Assembly: GCA_948567375.1 (NCBI GenBank) | Contig: OX419756.1 | Location: 70,384,333-70,448,332 of the forward strand | DNA length: 64,000 bases | From: Lunularia cruciata | Lineage: Eukaryota; Streptophyta; Marchantiopsida; Lunulariales; Lunulariaceae | Direction: 5' to 3' | Part shown: positions 22,431-36,086 of the stretch, one piece after another | Layout: each line of letters starts with the position of its first letter | How positions within the stretch are numbered: the stretch's first letter is position 1 | Translations under genes and position numbers: made by a program | The notes under the pieces: generated by a model | What the model saw: the letters and a program-made list of their open reading frames with translations, nothing else | Told to the model about the DNA's origin: nothing | Databases searched by the model: none

Positions 22431-25364
22431 TACAATATGAAATGTCATTCAAAATGAACACACCTAGTGGCTAGTTTTATCAAGGGGACCAATGACATAG
22501 AGGCGGGTACATCTTGCTAGAATCCAACAAAAGCAATACGGAAATTGCCAATATCTCTTGTGCAGAAGAATGAATTGAAGAAAACAATGTCATTAGCAAA
22601 GAAAAATCACCAATCAACAAAAATGTGACTAGCATGGCCAAAGAAATAACTCCTACCCATGAAGCAAGAGAGAACTTTACTCCAAGTCAAGATGATGACC
22701 CTTGCCAAAAAAAGAGAAGCCAACAAATGAGAAGCCAAGAAATGTGCCCAGGCAAAATCAACTAGGACGTGATAATTATTCTCTACCTTGGTTGATTGCA
22801 GCATACATGGTCCATACAATGATGCCTACAATGGAGGCATTGGAGGAGATCCTACTATTCTACTAGAAATTGGATCCAATAATGAAAGAATTGTTGGCTC
22901 TTGTGTATAACTTTCACCAACTAGCTCAAGCCAAGGTGAACAAGAATACCAAAGAAAGCAATGTTCAGCTAGAGGAGTTCCAAGTTGAGGAAATAAAAAG
23001 GCAAGAGTAGGAAAAGATGCTTATCCAAGTTGAAGAAGAAAGACGTTTACAACTATAATCAGCCAGTCTTCCAAGAACAAAATCAACACAAAGATAAGAT
23101 CCAAAATTGGGATGATGAATTTATGACCCTACAAACCAAATTGGAAATGGCTCATGCTAACACAAAATTAGTGTAGATAAGATATATAATTTGAAGTAGT
23201 TGACCAACCTTTGCATCTCAAACCTGTCTACCAACTTGAAATTGCAATAGGAGAAGGTATTGGAACAAGAGATGAGGATCCATAAGGAGATGATAGATAA
23301 GCTTTGAAAAAAACAAGCCAAAGTGGAAACAAACAAGTTGGGTTGCTCATAACTATTGAGCATGTATTATTCTGTACTTTGCATGAATGATGGCATGCTT
23401 AATTGAGTGGGAGTGAAGAATCTTGAGGTACAAGCCAATGCACTAGAGTGTAGGGTAGAATTCATGTGGGACTAGAGTGTATAATTCTAGGAGCTCTGCC
23501 AAGGTCATGAATGTTGTAAGAATAGGTTTTTGCAGGGTTGGTGTTTCATCAAGTAACACTCCTATGTATGAATGAGTATTGCAAATCATTGCAGACTCTT
23601 ATGACATTGTGCCTTTTGAGAAGGGTAGAATGTTGTGTTACAATAGTAGTGATGGAACTTTTTGAAGCTCTTACTCCTATTTAGTTTGTAAAGCCAAAAG
23701 ACACTATTTGTGAAAGGTTGTTAGATGATATATTTTGTATAAACCACCAATTGTGAGTTACACATGGACCATGATTCTTACAAACTACACTATGTAGTCC
23801 AAAACTTGGTAAGACAACAAGGGAAATGAGTGCTTCCAAAATGAAGTGATCTTTTTCACAAATGAACCTCCCTCTCAAAGATCCTCTAGATTCAACCATT
23901 AGTAAACAAGAGGATAGATTTCTTAGAGTTTTGTGGTATCCTTAGATTTGGTCACATTATGCTCTTTTGGGAATGATGTTGCCAAAGAATTTAAATATAA
24001 ATTTTATAGATTATTATCATAATGACTCTTTCATCTCTTTTTTAGTCAATTCCAACTCATATCCTCAAGTGAACAACATATCTTAGCAATTATAAAATTA
24101 GTACATCAATCCTAGATTACCACATTTGGTTGCAAACACCAGAAATTATATCAAATCTCATAATAGGATAACAAGCATACCAACTTCAAAGGCCAATTGA
24201 TGTAGAGCCATCTTGCCAAGGTAATAGTATTGAGAAACTCACTATCAATCCCCATGACTTAGTTGTCTCCTGCTTTGACCATATCCGCCAAAAAAACCCA
24301 TGTTCTTCCTCAAATATTATTGTAGCAATATTTGCACTTATGTTGTTCATGTTAGTTGTTAAAATTGCCCACTTATCTACATATGCATGATTTGCAAATC
24401 TCAAGAGGAGATCAAGAAAAATGATATCAATGAGGTCTTTTAGACTTGTTCTTTGGGTAATCCTAAGGTGTATGCTAATCTCCACTCCATTAGAAGGTGT
24501 AGTATTGGTATATGGTTGAAAATGCTGATTAAAAGTCATCATATACATCTCATACACAAAAGATATATTATGTGTAAGGGTAGGAGTGTGGATCTGCACA
24601 TAGCCTCATATTTTATATTAGCATCAAGATTTTCACATGCCTATAAGTAGCAATACAAGCCTGAGAGCCTTAGATACAAGCCAAGCAAGAACCTCTTAAC
24701 ACCGCCAAATATTGCCAAAAATCATTACCAAAAATGATAACTTTCCTATCAAATGTAGTATTGGGCATTGGAAAATATCACATAATATCCAATATATTAT
24801 CTTGATGCAATGTAGGTATTGCATTGGAGCCTTATTCCAAAAAATAAGCTTTGCTTCTTGGAGTATCTTGGCAATATTACTATATGTATGGATTTTACAC
24901 ATCAAATTCCAACTAGCAAAAATAGGGATCTTGAAAAACACAATGGCTTTCTCTTGGTCTACAACATTGAGTATAGTTGTGATAGCCCCTATTTTACAAC
25001 CATTAAGCCAAGACAACTTGGTATCAATTTGGAATTCGAATGAGTCTTTGTGGTAGTCAAGCTCTATAGAGAGTTTCATATTACAATGTTATTTTGAGAA
25101 TGTCTTGCAAGCTTTTGTTCACCTATGTTAGTATTACTTTGAAGAGCAACATGGAATTCTTTAAGCATATCAATTGTGCCAACATCCATGAATAGCACCT
25201 TTTGTTCAATACTTCATCATAATACCTTCCTATAATATTTTGTTGATGTAAAGGGATGCAAAAAAACAAGAAGTCACTAATAGTTTTCTTAACCTCTTGA
25301 CATTTTGATCAATACATGTTTCACACATGCACTTCTTTTATTCTATGGCCTCCCAAAGAAGTCT
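22431..25364. other. AT-rich stretch without a recognisable gene
   Basis: No intact gene is seen. At 22871-23010 the plus strand has a short open run rich in Lys, Glu and Gln (LALVYNFHQLAQAKVNKNTK and following), coiled-coil-like, probably a relic. Minus-strand open frames at 24186-24599 and 24696-25079 are AT-biased and match no family I know. The base composition and lack of repeats shared with other parts of the window suggest heavily decayed transposon DNA. Confidence 0.4.
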
Positions 25365-26035
25365 TATGAACTAGTCTATCTCTCACTCAAGATGAATTTT
25401 TGATGGCTATTAAGGTAGAGCCAATAGACTAATAAGGCACCAACCGCTATCAAACTCCTCCAAGGCTAAAACTTCAAAGCACCTCCAAGACTCAAATCAT
25501 TGCTCATGAGAGAAATCAATGAGAAAAATAGTTACAAATGAAAGGATGATGAGAACACTCTCATCCTTGGTTTATTTACTTGTGAAATACTTATATAAAA
25601 TATTTACTTATTACAAAAGTAACTCAATTTACTAGAAAATATCATCTAAAGCTAAAATTCTAAGGAATATCTTTACGCATGGGAATAAACCACTTAATAA
25701 GTGGTCTTATCTTGACCCCAAAAAAAGTCAAAGATTAGTTCATATAGTCTATGCTTGGATTATAGAAAAATCCGCACAAAAAGGGCTTGTTCCCTTTCCT
25801 CAAAACCAAACATCTAAGAATAATACAAAGTCAATACACTAGAATACAAATAATAGTTCTCACTCTTTCAACTTCCTCTAAAATAAGGTCACTTCTATCT
25901 TGGCTATGAATAACTCTAGCTTATCATGGGTAATATAAAAGCTTGGTTAAACTCATCATAAAAATTATCTTTCAACTATTTGCAATACCAAACTAAATAT
26001 CCCAATAGAGTATAAGTGCACAAATAGCTATTACA
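25365..26035 (-). repeat. Solo LTR, family A, old
   Basis: About 671 bp colinear with the family A LTRs: TATGAACTAGTCTATCTCTC at its left end against TGTGAGCCGGTCTGTCTCTC, GATGGCTATTA, CCTTATTAGT-type blocks, and a right end in TATTACA. No purine tract or primer site flanks it, so it is a solo LTR. Much more diverged than the 9394/16529 pair, hence older. Confidence 0.8.
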
Positions 26036-27907
26036 ATCCTAATGCTTTGCAAGCAGCTTGGAACATGGGGTACTCTATGACATTTATGGTCCAAAGGGTC
26101 TCAAATGAAGGTGCATCCAATACAATTGATTAGAGCAAGTATAGGAAGAAGTGCTCTTTGGGGGCTAGATAAATAAAATGCATCCAACTAATAGTTTTGT
26201 TGTTGATATATTTGTTCAACATATTGTTGGTATGACCAAGACTTTTCACGTACTTTCCAAACTTGATCTGTTGGTAAATGTGTATAGATTATGCATTTAC
26301 TAATATTACCAAATCATAGTTTGTGTGACAATAATTTTTTGCTATCTTTGAAGATGGATAAGTAATCAAGTAATTGATTCACATGTGTGCTTTTTAAAGG
26401 ATAGCAATGAATCAATGCCCTATGTAGCAACCAAGTACCATGGATCAATATATTGCTTAAAAAAAATTGTTAGATTTGAAACCACTATTGTAGCACAATC
26501 AAGACTATGTAGACATATTTGAAAGAGCACTTGATGTTGTGGATTCCAACTGATACTTTGATGTTAATTGCATCTTTGTAAGATGTAGATTGTTGAGTAC
26601 CATCCATTGGTTTTCATACAAGAAGCCCTTTGGAGTCTTTGCAAAATATGGCCATCATTACATCAATGATATATGATGTAACAATTCTCTTTTGCATTGT
26701 ATTATCGCAAATAGATCTTGCATATCATATCTACATACCTTGTTAACCATGTAATATGAGTTGGGATATTCTTGCACACATTGTCTATGAAACAAGCATT
26801 GCACAATATTTTCATTTAGTGAAGCATTTTCTTGCAAAGGGAGCTCCACCAACACCAATCAATCAATAAATATCATTCACTATAGGTACTTTGCACTCCT
26901 TTGAGAATATGAGGAGAAGATGAATGTGAGTTAGTGCTATCTTTTAGTATTCTATGATTCACATGTTTTTGATTACTTTGGGAAACTATCCCATCTTTAC
27001 CAAACTATTTAGAAAAGCTTTGGCCTTCATTTGGAAACACTTGAGCAACCAATTCAAAATGGTTGGAGATAGTTTGGTTGAACTCTAGCTCCAAGTTAAT
27101 CATTTGCCAATTGAAGTTGCAAGGAGAGGTAAAAAATCAATCCAATGTTTTCTTCATGCAAATGATAGACATTGCATCCTAGTATATTTGCATCATAATG
27201 TGGCAATCCCTAAAAGCTCACAGGAAAGAAAATCCTATAATCCATTGTGCATGATTCAAACCAACATCTTGCTCCGTTATCTACTTGCACTTTGTATAAC
27301 TAAAGATCCCATCCTCCTTAGTGAGGAAGAGAAATTAATATTTTAAAGTGTCATATGATGTAGCTAACTTGCTTATTCAATGCAAACCACCTCCATTTTC
27401 CTACTGTACTAAGATCTTACAATTTCTAGCATCTCCTAGCTCACAAAGCATAATTATGGCAACCTTGTTAGTTATGTGTGTTGTGTATTGATGGGTCTCT
27501 TTTGTTTTCAAGATCATGGCTGGTCACAATAAGAACTTGGAGCTTCTCCTTTGGGTTCACAGTTAGACAATTAGCTACATGCATGACATATGGATTAACT
27601 TACCTAAGGATAGCACTAAGCATAATCAAGTATGTCAAGTTAAGATTTGGGTTATGTGGTTGCACCAACATCATACACATATGCTTGCAAGAAAAGTGGC
27701 AATTGTTCCTATATTTTTTCCATAACATCCATCAAGTGGTAATATCCTCCTTGCACTTTGTAAGTGTGCACCCCCAACCTGACTTCAAAGCCTATATTTT
27801 AAACTCTTTTGGCCTTAAATAGCAACACAACATTGGACAACCGAAGGTCTTTATGCAATTTTATGTCACCATGATATTGCTATGTCACTAAGTATTTGAT
27901 GGTTTAT
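26036..27907. other. AT-rich stretch between two solo LTRs
   Basis: No gene recognised. The two flanking LTRs have the same orientation, but this stretch has neither a primer-binding site nor a polypurine tract at its ends and no gag or pol motif, so I do not read it as the inside of one element. Short open frames here (for example 27104-27346 and 27478-27822) match nothing I know. Confidence 0.4.
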
Positions 27908-28590
27908 TGTGAGTAGGCTTGTTTCTCACTCAAGACAACACTCTGATTGCTATTAATATAGAGCTCCATGCACTAATAAGGCAAAGAAAAAATCCACCAC
28001 ACTCCTCCAAGATTAGAACTCCAAAGCACCTCCAACACTCAAACCATCCAAAAAACTTAGAGTGATAGTTGCAAATGAAAGATGATGACAACCTACTCAT
28101 CCTTGATTTATATACTTGCAAAATTCTTTAACACAAAATTTACTCATTATTAGAGTAGCTCATTTTACTGGACAGAAAGTCATCTAAAGCAAAAGTCTAA
28201 AAGAATATCCAAACTAATAAGAATAATCTCATAAGCACGTGGTCTAGTTGTGATCAAAAAACTAAGTCAAGAATTCCTTCACATATGATATCCTTGGACT
28301 ACATAAAAATCTGCACCAAAAGTGCTTATGGACCCAAAAGTTCTCAACTCTTTGTCAAAGATAAGCATCTAGGAATAATACAAAGTCAATACACTAGTAT
28401 ATAGAAAAGTGATAATTAGTCTTTAAACTTCCTCTAAATTAAAGTCATCTTTATCTTGGCTATGATTAACTTTAGCTAATCATAGCTCATATAGGAATTT
28501 TGTTCAAATTCATATAAACAATATATTTCAACCACTTGCAATATCAAACTAAATAATCACTAGAGCATACATGTTCAAATGTATATTATA
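27908..28590 (-). repeat. Second solo LTR, family A, old
   Basis: About 683 bp colinear with the family A LTR: TGTGAGTAGGCTTGTTTCTC at the left end, GATTGCTATTA, CTCCTCCAAGATTAGAACTCC, and a right end in GTATATTATA. Same orientation as the other copies; strongly diverged. Confidence 0.78.
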
Positions 28591-30473
28591 TCATGAAAGG
28601 GAAGTAGAAAAACTTTACCTTTAACATAGCATTTGCTATACTTTGGAGTTTGTAGTGAGTTCCCAATGTACTCTTGGATCCAAAAGCAAGTTTCACATAG
28701 GCCACATTGCTCATATTATGAAGAACTTCATGATCTACTTGTGGATCTCACACTCTATTGTGTTGCATAGCATATATTAAGCATCATGCTTGATGTGCTT
28801 CTTTTAGTTCCATCTGATGTGCTCTTGCATGTTGCATAGTATTGACCACACATCATACCTCATACACCGCCTCTTTGGATTTGATTTTTATTGTATGAGC
28901 TTCAAGGCGTTGGTAAGCATTTGTAGCTCTACATAACATAACTTCTTGTGCAACCATTGCAACACACTGTAGTCCCTAATTCTTAGCTTGGATTGCTTGA
29001 ACCTTGTTCAAATACCTTTATCTCCAATGTTTGATTGTAGTTGTTTGTCTTTCCTTGGAGTTTGCATATCTTTATAGAGCCTCATGACCTCATCCATGCT
29101 TTCACTAGTAAATTGCAAAAGAAGTCATGCTTTATTTACCATTTCATAATTCAAAGGTAAAATATCATGGCATATTGCTTACTTACCATTATTATTATTG
29201 ATACATTGCAATGACATCAAGATCTTTGTTCACTTGTTTGTCTTGATTCTATCAGTAAAAAATAAATGAATTTGCATTAGAGAGCAAGTATGGTTGTTTA
29301 TTTATATTGTACCACTATCATCATATGTTAATCTTCCAGTATATCAAGCTCCACTGCTTGTTTCATTTCTGTTTCTTGATTTTTGTCAAAAAATTACATA
29401 AGCTATGTAGACAAACCTTAGTATCTCAAAGTAGAATAAGCACCATTTTTGTACTATGTATGTGAGAAAGGTGGATTTCTTTTTGATTATTTGAAGTGAA
29501 AACCTTAGTATTTCAAAGGCATTGATATCATAATTATCTCTCCAACCAATCTTAATGTGTGGTTGTAGATGAAATTGGTGACACCAATAGCCAATCATAA
29601 ATTATGGACAAAGAGTGTTAGGAATGGATAAACCAACATGTTAACAAAAGATGTGTATATTTATATGTGTTAAATTGCACAATAAGTTAAGAGGTACTTT
29701 CAAATACTTATAGTTTTGGAAATTGTTAAAATATACACTTTAATAACACAAACATATCTACACCCATCTGCAAAATTACAATTTAGAGGTAGTCTAAGTG
29801 TAAAAGCAACAGCATTGCATCTATTGATTGCCAATGTCAAGTAAAAGTAAATTTGCATTCCAAAGGATTCATCTTGTGCTCAATTTTGCATGTTCTCTTT
29901 GTTCTTTCAATGATTGATAAGACTTAGATTTACCTTAATGAATCAAAAATTAAACAAATTTTTTGCAAAAAATAAATTTTAAAAAAATTTGTTATTTTGT
30001 ATTCAGACCTTTTTTATAATAGCAAAGAAAAGGTTAAAGTTTAATTTAATATCCATAATGTCAAAAAAATTCCAAATCATCAAGAAAATTAACACTATGG
30101 AATAAATACATACACAATAGATTAATAAGTATCAAAATAGATTATAAGATACTCGTTAAGGAGAAGTCTACTAATAAGACGGAATAGCATTAGTTATCAA
30201 ACAATCTTTTTAAAGCTAACTCATAGGAGAGAGACATTATATTCTTTCTTGCAAAAATTTGGCTTTAGATTTGTTGTGCGTCCATCTTCTCTTAAGCAAG
30301 TCTTTATTCCAGATTTTGAAGGCAAATAAAATTTTATTATTATAGACATATGAATTGTGGTACAAGATTTGGGTATATGTTGGTCAAAATGTGATTGTAC
30401 CATTTACCATGATATAACTAGTCGTTAGAGTGTATAGTTCAAAATTTAAACCTCACCTATTATTCAAAAAGTG

Positions 30474-30800
30474 TACTACATATAATGATGAATGGTGACA
30501 TAACTAGTTGAGAACGTTCATTGCACAATGTGACGTGTTATAAATATATTTCACGTATAGAGATATGAAAAATAATCATATATCACATAGCATAGCAAGT
30601 TGGAAGCATAGAATAGATAAGATGGATGGAACATAATCAAAAAGCGTACTATAGATAAGGACAAATGCTTACTATCTAGAACGTTCATTGCACAATATGA
30701 CACGCATTGTAGATATATTTCATATATAGATATATGACAAATAATCATACATCATATAGCATAGCAAGTTGGAAGCATTTGAATAGATAAGATGAATGGA
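30474..30800. repeat. Tandem duplication, two units of about 163 bp
   Basis: The first unit starts TCAAAAAGTGTACTA at 30474 and the second TCAAAAAGCGTACTA at 30637. Shared blocks in the same order are GAACGTTCATTGCACAAT, AAATAATCATA and CATAGCATAGCAAGTTGGAA. The units differ at many positions, so the duplication is not recent. Confidence 0.75.
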
Positions 30801-33800
30801 GCACTCCTTGCAGCACTCGTTGCAGTTTAAGTTTTGAGTTGAAAATGTTACTTGAAAAAATTTGAGCCATACCACAATATATTAGACACATGGATAATAA
30901 ACAATGATGATATTATTCTTTACCAATCTAAAATATTTTTTAGCATGAAATGATTTTGAAATTCATGATATGGCATAAGACATATTTACAAGTTAGGGCA
31001 AGTTTAACTCGTCTTCATTGTTTGGATATTAAGTCAAACAACCGAAGATGTATTGTCCTCCTCATCACTTATGTCATTCAATCCTTGTACATCAAATATC
31101 TTATAAACAATTCTTGATAACTCTAACATAAAAGAAGACATATTTATTGAAATAAGAAAAATAGAAGCTTTCAAGTGTGAAAAAGTTTGTGATGTTATCA
31201 ACTTCATTATATGGTTCATTCCGCAATTTCTACAAAATGTTTCTCTCTATAGCTGGACCAATGAATATAACATAGAGAATTTTAGGAAAATTCTATAGCT
31301 GGACCCATAAAGATAAACATAGAGGACATTAAGGAAAATTTTAATGAAACTACTGATTGGAAAACACTGCACGATATGGTCAGATTTGTTTCATGTGCAA
31401 TTTATCATTTTCTTCTCACTATCATAATCAGGACTTCCCTAAATTTTCTGAATGAAGATTTTCACATCTTGAAGAGTTTGTAAACTGTTCCAGTATTTCA
31501 ATAGAACTGGATTTACTTCGGTCTTTATGACAAAAAGTTGTTTATTATGGAATCTTTTGTAACTTTATCAGAGCTATGGAAAGAAACCAACCTCCACTTT
31601 GACACGGCTGCCATATGGGGCACACAACCGAGAAACAATCACCCTGTCTCGTCGAGGACTTTCAGTTCTGCATTGTTTCCCAACATCATATTGTGACTAG
31701 ATCTCGTGTAACAAAGTGGATCTGATTTGTGATTTTGCAAATGAGTTGATCAGATCACCGTCATCATTCCGGTCTTTGCCCTACTTACGCAAAGTTAGTT
31801 TGTAACTTCATGCACTCATACCTATTAGTGAAAGGAAGTGATGATTTCATCCGGCTGAAGAGCAAGTCAAGATCACCGCAGATACCGATAAGCATATACC
31901 AGAGAGGAAAAAAGACATATCATAATTACTAACTTGAAAATATCCTACTTATGATGAAAAGGCACGGACGTCCATGGTCCCCTCCTGTTCTCATCTTATA
32001 TGGATGACTCTATCCCTCATAAGAGAACCATGACCATACTTACATAGGAGGGGTTGTACCACGTGGCAACATAATAACTTGCCACGATCTACTTCTGATT
32101 GCTCTTCCCAGTCTTCGTTGTTGTAGACTACCGTCGCGTTCTTCGATCATAACACTCCCATCTTATCGTCAGCTAAGCATATCGTAATCTGTCCTTATTC
32201 TGTCTGCCACTGGGCTCCTCACGATCTCTTCACATGTACAGTCGTTAAGGGCTTTCTCATTTCTCATATCTTATCTAACATGGAAGATGAAGTTTAGCAT
32301 TCTTAGGGCTCGCTCTCTGGTAGGGGAGAGAAAATGGAATTCCATTATACAAGGGATATCGAAATGCAAATAAGATGCAAGGTGGTGAAGATAGAGAAAA
32401 GTGCCATGTTAAAGTGGACCCGGAGAGAATGGATTTTTTTAGTATATCCCAATATCCGGTACGGACCAGGAAGATGCCGATAGAGGAGAAACTTTAGAAT
32501 AACATACTACTAGGAGGTAAATACCGAATGATAAAATAAGAAATGAGAATACTGAAACAGAGAGAGCCAGTGTGGTACTGTGGTGGAGTTACGATAGTGA
32601 AGCATGTAGAGACATTTCCGCCCTTTCCCTGATTTTGACACGATCTAAATTTGGTGTGAAGGCCTCGGCTCGTTGAGAAAACGAATCTATGCAGCTGGTC
32701 TGTCCAGCTAACTTAGAATAAGTTTATAAACAAGCAGTTCCGGGTCCTTTACAGTTGTTATAAATAGATATCACCAAATTTTACTTTACCAAAAAAATTC
32801 TTATCAAAATATGAAATCGTTACACCTAAATGTATATTTTCTATAAATGGCTTAGATTTGGTTACTCTCGAGGCTATTCATTTAAACAGGGCCGACTGCA
32901 TACGACTGTAAATAGGAGTAGAGCAGCTTTTCTTGTTATATAGTCAACCTTGTACCCAGCATTATAAAACCAATAATTGACCTGGTTAAATATGACCAAC
33001 TCGTCGTGTTGGAGTGTCGGGGAGCTAGGACGGCAAATTTCATATCCTTTACTCCTTTATATAGCGAAAATAAAACCTATAGCCGTCAATGTACGAGTAA
33101 CGGAAGCAGACACAGTTTGCAGAACGAGGATCCACGCCACTTAGAACCGAACTGATACAAACCGAAGTCATGTTAATCTAAGCAAGTAAACATACGTAGC
33201 AAGGATGAATTGAAAAGGAAACACACCATTCAGATAGATACAAAGCGGGAGAAAATCTTCGTTCCGACATTGAGAGTGCAGTCATGGAACTTATCCAACT
33301 ACTTCTTAAGGGTAGTTTTCTAAAAGATCCGGAGCGTTGAGGTTCAAATCCAAGGTTAGTGTATTGATAAGTCCAATTGTACTTGCTGGAACGTATTCAG
33401 ATTAAATTTGTATATAGACGTAAGCTTTAACTTATAAGTTGTTCGTACTGAGAATGTTCTCGTAGTCTATCGCACTCTTAATGCAATTTATTGCAGTCTT
33501 TAGTATCCTCGTATTCTTTTTCTTTGCAATCAAACGCATACACTTATCGAGAGTTGCAATTATCTTCATTATGCGTGTCACCCTTCCTCCTACCAAACTC
33601 ATTGCATCTTAAGAGAGTTGCGGTCAACTTGCGATTAACAGAAATGGACCTTAGAATATGTAATATAGCATGAAAGAAGTGCAACATCAATAGGGCTGTG
33701 GTGCAAATAAGCAGAAAAGAACTGCATTTCAAAGTAAATAAAACCATCGAATAAGTAGGAGGATTTTATTAGTGGAATTCATTACAACTATACATTTACA

Positions 33801-33893
33801 TTTAGGTTTGCGACATATTTCGAGTCTATTAGATCATTATAATATATAATCTATGATGCACAGGGTATGAACAGTTTGTGATGTTTGTATACG

Positions 33894-33932
33894 TAATGTA
33901 CCATGTACCCCTGTTAGGTACATGGTACATTA
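33894..33932. repeat. Perfect 16-bp inverted repeat with 7-nt loop
   Basis: Left arm TAATGTACCATGTACC at 33894-33909, loop of seven bases, and the exact reverse complement at 33917-33932. The arms themselves contain GTAC palindromes. It could be a cruciform, a short foldback relic or a terminator-like hairpin; no gene end is nearby. Confidence 0.75.
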
Positions 33933-35976
33933 GAGTACATGATGCTACTTGATAAAATGATTTAAAAAAAGGAGTATGACTACATATACCTAAATCCTCA
34001 ACTTTCAATCCAATTTCAATCGCAATCCCTCATAGAACTAAACTCTTCGTCTCTTCGTTCTATCAAATGAAAACGTTTGAGCAAGATCAGTATTAGCAAA
34101 TGGAAAAGATAATAAATGGGCTGTACATCCGAGTTGTGACCATGCTATAAAAACAATTACAAAGTAGTTAGAGTAATTTTAAAACGTTTTATAAAATTTT
34201 GAATCACTCTTAAATTACTCTAGTGTATCTCTTGCTATTCTTGTATTAGATTATTTTGCCAATAGAATCACCATTTCCCAATGCATCATTGAAATTTCAC
34301 TTTCCTTCTTTTTGTCATTTTGGTTACAATTTATGATTTTACAAGGAAGATAGTTCTATATTCTACTCTGTGCTATAACCAGGACTTTAACAATTGCCTT
34401 TTGATCGAAATACTCACACAAATCCATAATTTTTATAATTAAAACCATCATATGTTATCCATAAACATGTGGTTAAAAGACATTTTACCGTTTAAAACAT
34501 GTGTTTAATAGAGATGGTTCTCTAGTATTAGCCAGAAACTTCATACTAATTGTTACCGATCTATATATTCATAACATTTTATATTTCCTATGGCTGGAAT
34601 CATCAAACTAAAACCATCAGTTTTCCTATTTCCTTGTCTTCTGTGGCAATTTAAGTGTAACCACATATTTTAGCATGCAAAGAGGTAGAAATTTTGTAAT
34701 TGACTAGCTAGTAAAATTAAAAATTGATTTGAAATAGGTAGAGAAATCCTTCTATTCACTTGTGATCAATTGCATTCCAATGAATAACTTTAATTTCAAC
34801 ATCCAGTCTCAAACACACTCTAGAACTCAAGATGAATGCAGCAAAAATTCTAGATTATTACAGAATTTAAGCAACAATGGAACCACTCTCTAATATTATA
34901 ATCTAAAATAACTAGAAAATTCCCTATATTTCATCAATTGATCATTATTTCTGAAATCAACAAAAATATCCAAATCAATTCACTTTTAAAGAAAAATAGA
35001 TTGATAATGCAGACCCGAATAAATATTAAATTCTAAGAATGAGATATCTCCATTCGTCATTAGCTACCATAAGTACAAGAATACTAAAATTGAGATATCT
35101 CCATTCCTCCAGAACTACCATTCCTACAACAAGAATCCTAACGCTATAAAATCAAATAAAGTTTACTTGATGCTAGTTTTATAATATGTAAACGTCGTCC
35201 ACAAAGTCTCTAACTAAACACACACGTTCAACTCATGTTAAAGGGTGAATATTTTGCGCATGTGAGGTGGTTATATCGCGAGTTTGACAAATTTCACGAA
35301 CACATAATAAAATACCCTCTAATGAGTTAGCGAGTTTGCTTAGAAAACTTCTCATCGCCATCGAGTAGAATTTTGATAGGGAGCAAATGATCGGCAACAT
35401 CCCTACTTTATAATTTACCATTACTTATCAACCCCTTCCCTTAAAACTATACCCATCGTAACCGCACCTTTGACACCAGATCGGTTCTCTAATTTTATTT
35501 TGCTTCCTGTCACTTATTCATGAGCTAAGGAAAATTCTGCTTTTACTTTGTGAAAGACGTTATTGTAAACAATGTAATTTGTAACTTTGAACATCCATAT
35601 TTCAGCGTAATCGATAGTCACCTAAGGTGGTAGAACGTTAAGTATTAGGAAAAAAATTTGATTGGATTGAATAGTGTACTCTATCACAACATGTTCTATG
35701 AAGTATGAATCTCAAAAACGAGAACCATTAGCAATCAGTTACACTGTAAGAAAGGTAGTCGAATTGTCATAGTAAGGCCCTCTTCTCAACTAGTGCTTTA
35801 CAGAAGTTATTGAATAAGATTAGACACTTAAATAATAAGAAGATATTTCTCCTTGTCAAATTAGAGAATACATTAATCTAACTTTTAAAAATACAATTAT
35901 ATATTTTAAATTATAAAAGTTACCTTGATAATGAGGTTTTTAATTTTTTCAAAATTTTACTTGTATTGCACTACCC

Positions 35977-36086
35977 AGATGAGATCACATCAAACAACAA
36001 CAAGTGAGAACTTTGTGTCCCCATTCATTTCCTTTCCCATAGTATAACAAAGTTCTCACTTGTTGTGGTTTGATGTGATCTCATCT
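35977..36086. ncRNA. Near-perfect 40-bp-arm hairpin; candidate microRNA precursor or foldback element
   Basis: Left arm 35977-36016 (starts AGATGAGATCACATC) and right arm 36047-36086 (ends GATGTGATCTCATCT) are complementary at 39 of 40 positions around a 30-nt loop. Arm length, a lone mismatch and loop size fit a plant pri-microRNA or a young siRNA hairpin. There is no similarity outside the arms. A small MITE without visible target duplication is the main alternative. The strand transcribed cannot be told from sequence. Confidence 0.5.

Larger units (their letters stand above)
28591..35976. other. Long AT-rich intergenic stretch
   Basis: About 7.4 kb with no recognisable gene. Structure seen: a tandem duplication at 30474-30800, a short one at about 31245-31345 (period about 47, block CTATAGCTGGACC), a perfect 16-bp hairpin at 33894-33932, and a short duplication at 35041-35150 (period 51, GAGATATCTCCATTC). 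Bases 31600-33100 are less AT-rich and could be old promoter or transposon DNA, but I see no ORF or family match. Confidence 0.4.

Noticed and set aside
24186-25079. Minus-strand open frames of 137 and 127 codons
   Set aside because: AT-biased composition, many Ile/Lys/Asn codons and no family match; read as decayed DNA.
26036-27907. Interior of a non-autonomous LTR element between the two solo LTRs
   Set aside because: No primer-binding site or polypurine tract adjoins the LTRs and they differ strongly from each other.
33273-33352. tRNA-like B box (GGTTCAAATCC at about 33341) with a loose A-box match upstream
   Set aside because: The bases around it do not form a five-pair T stem, and no acceptor or D stem can be drawn; it is probably chance.
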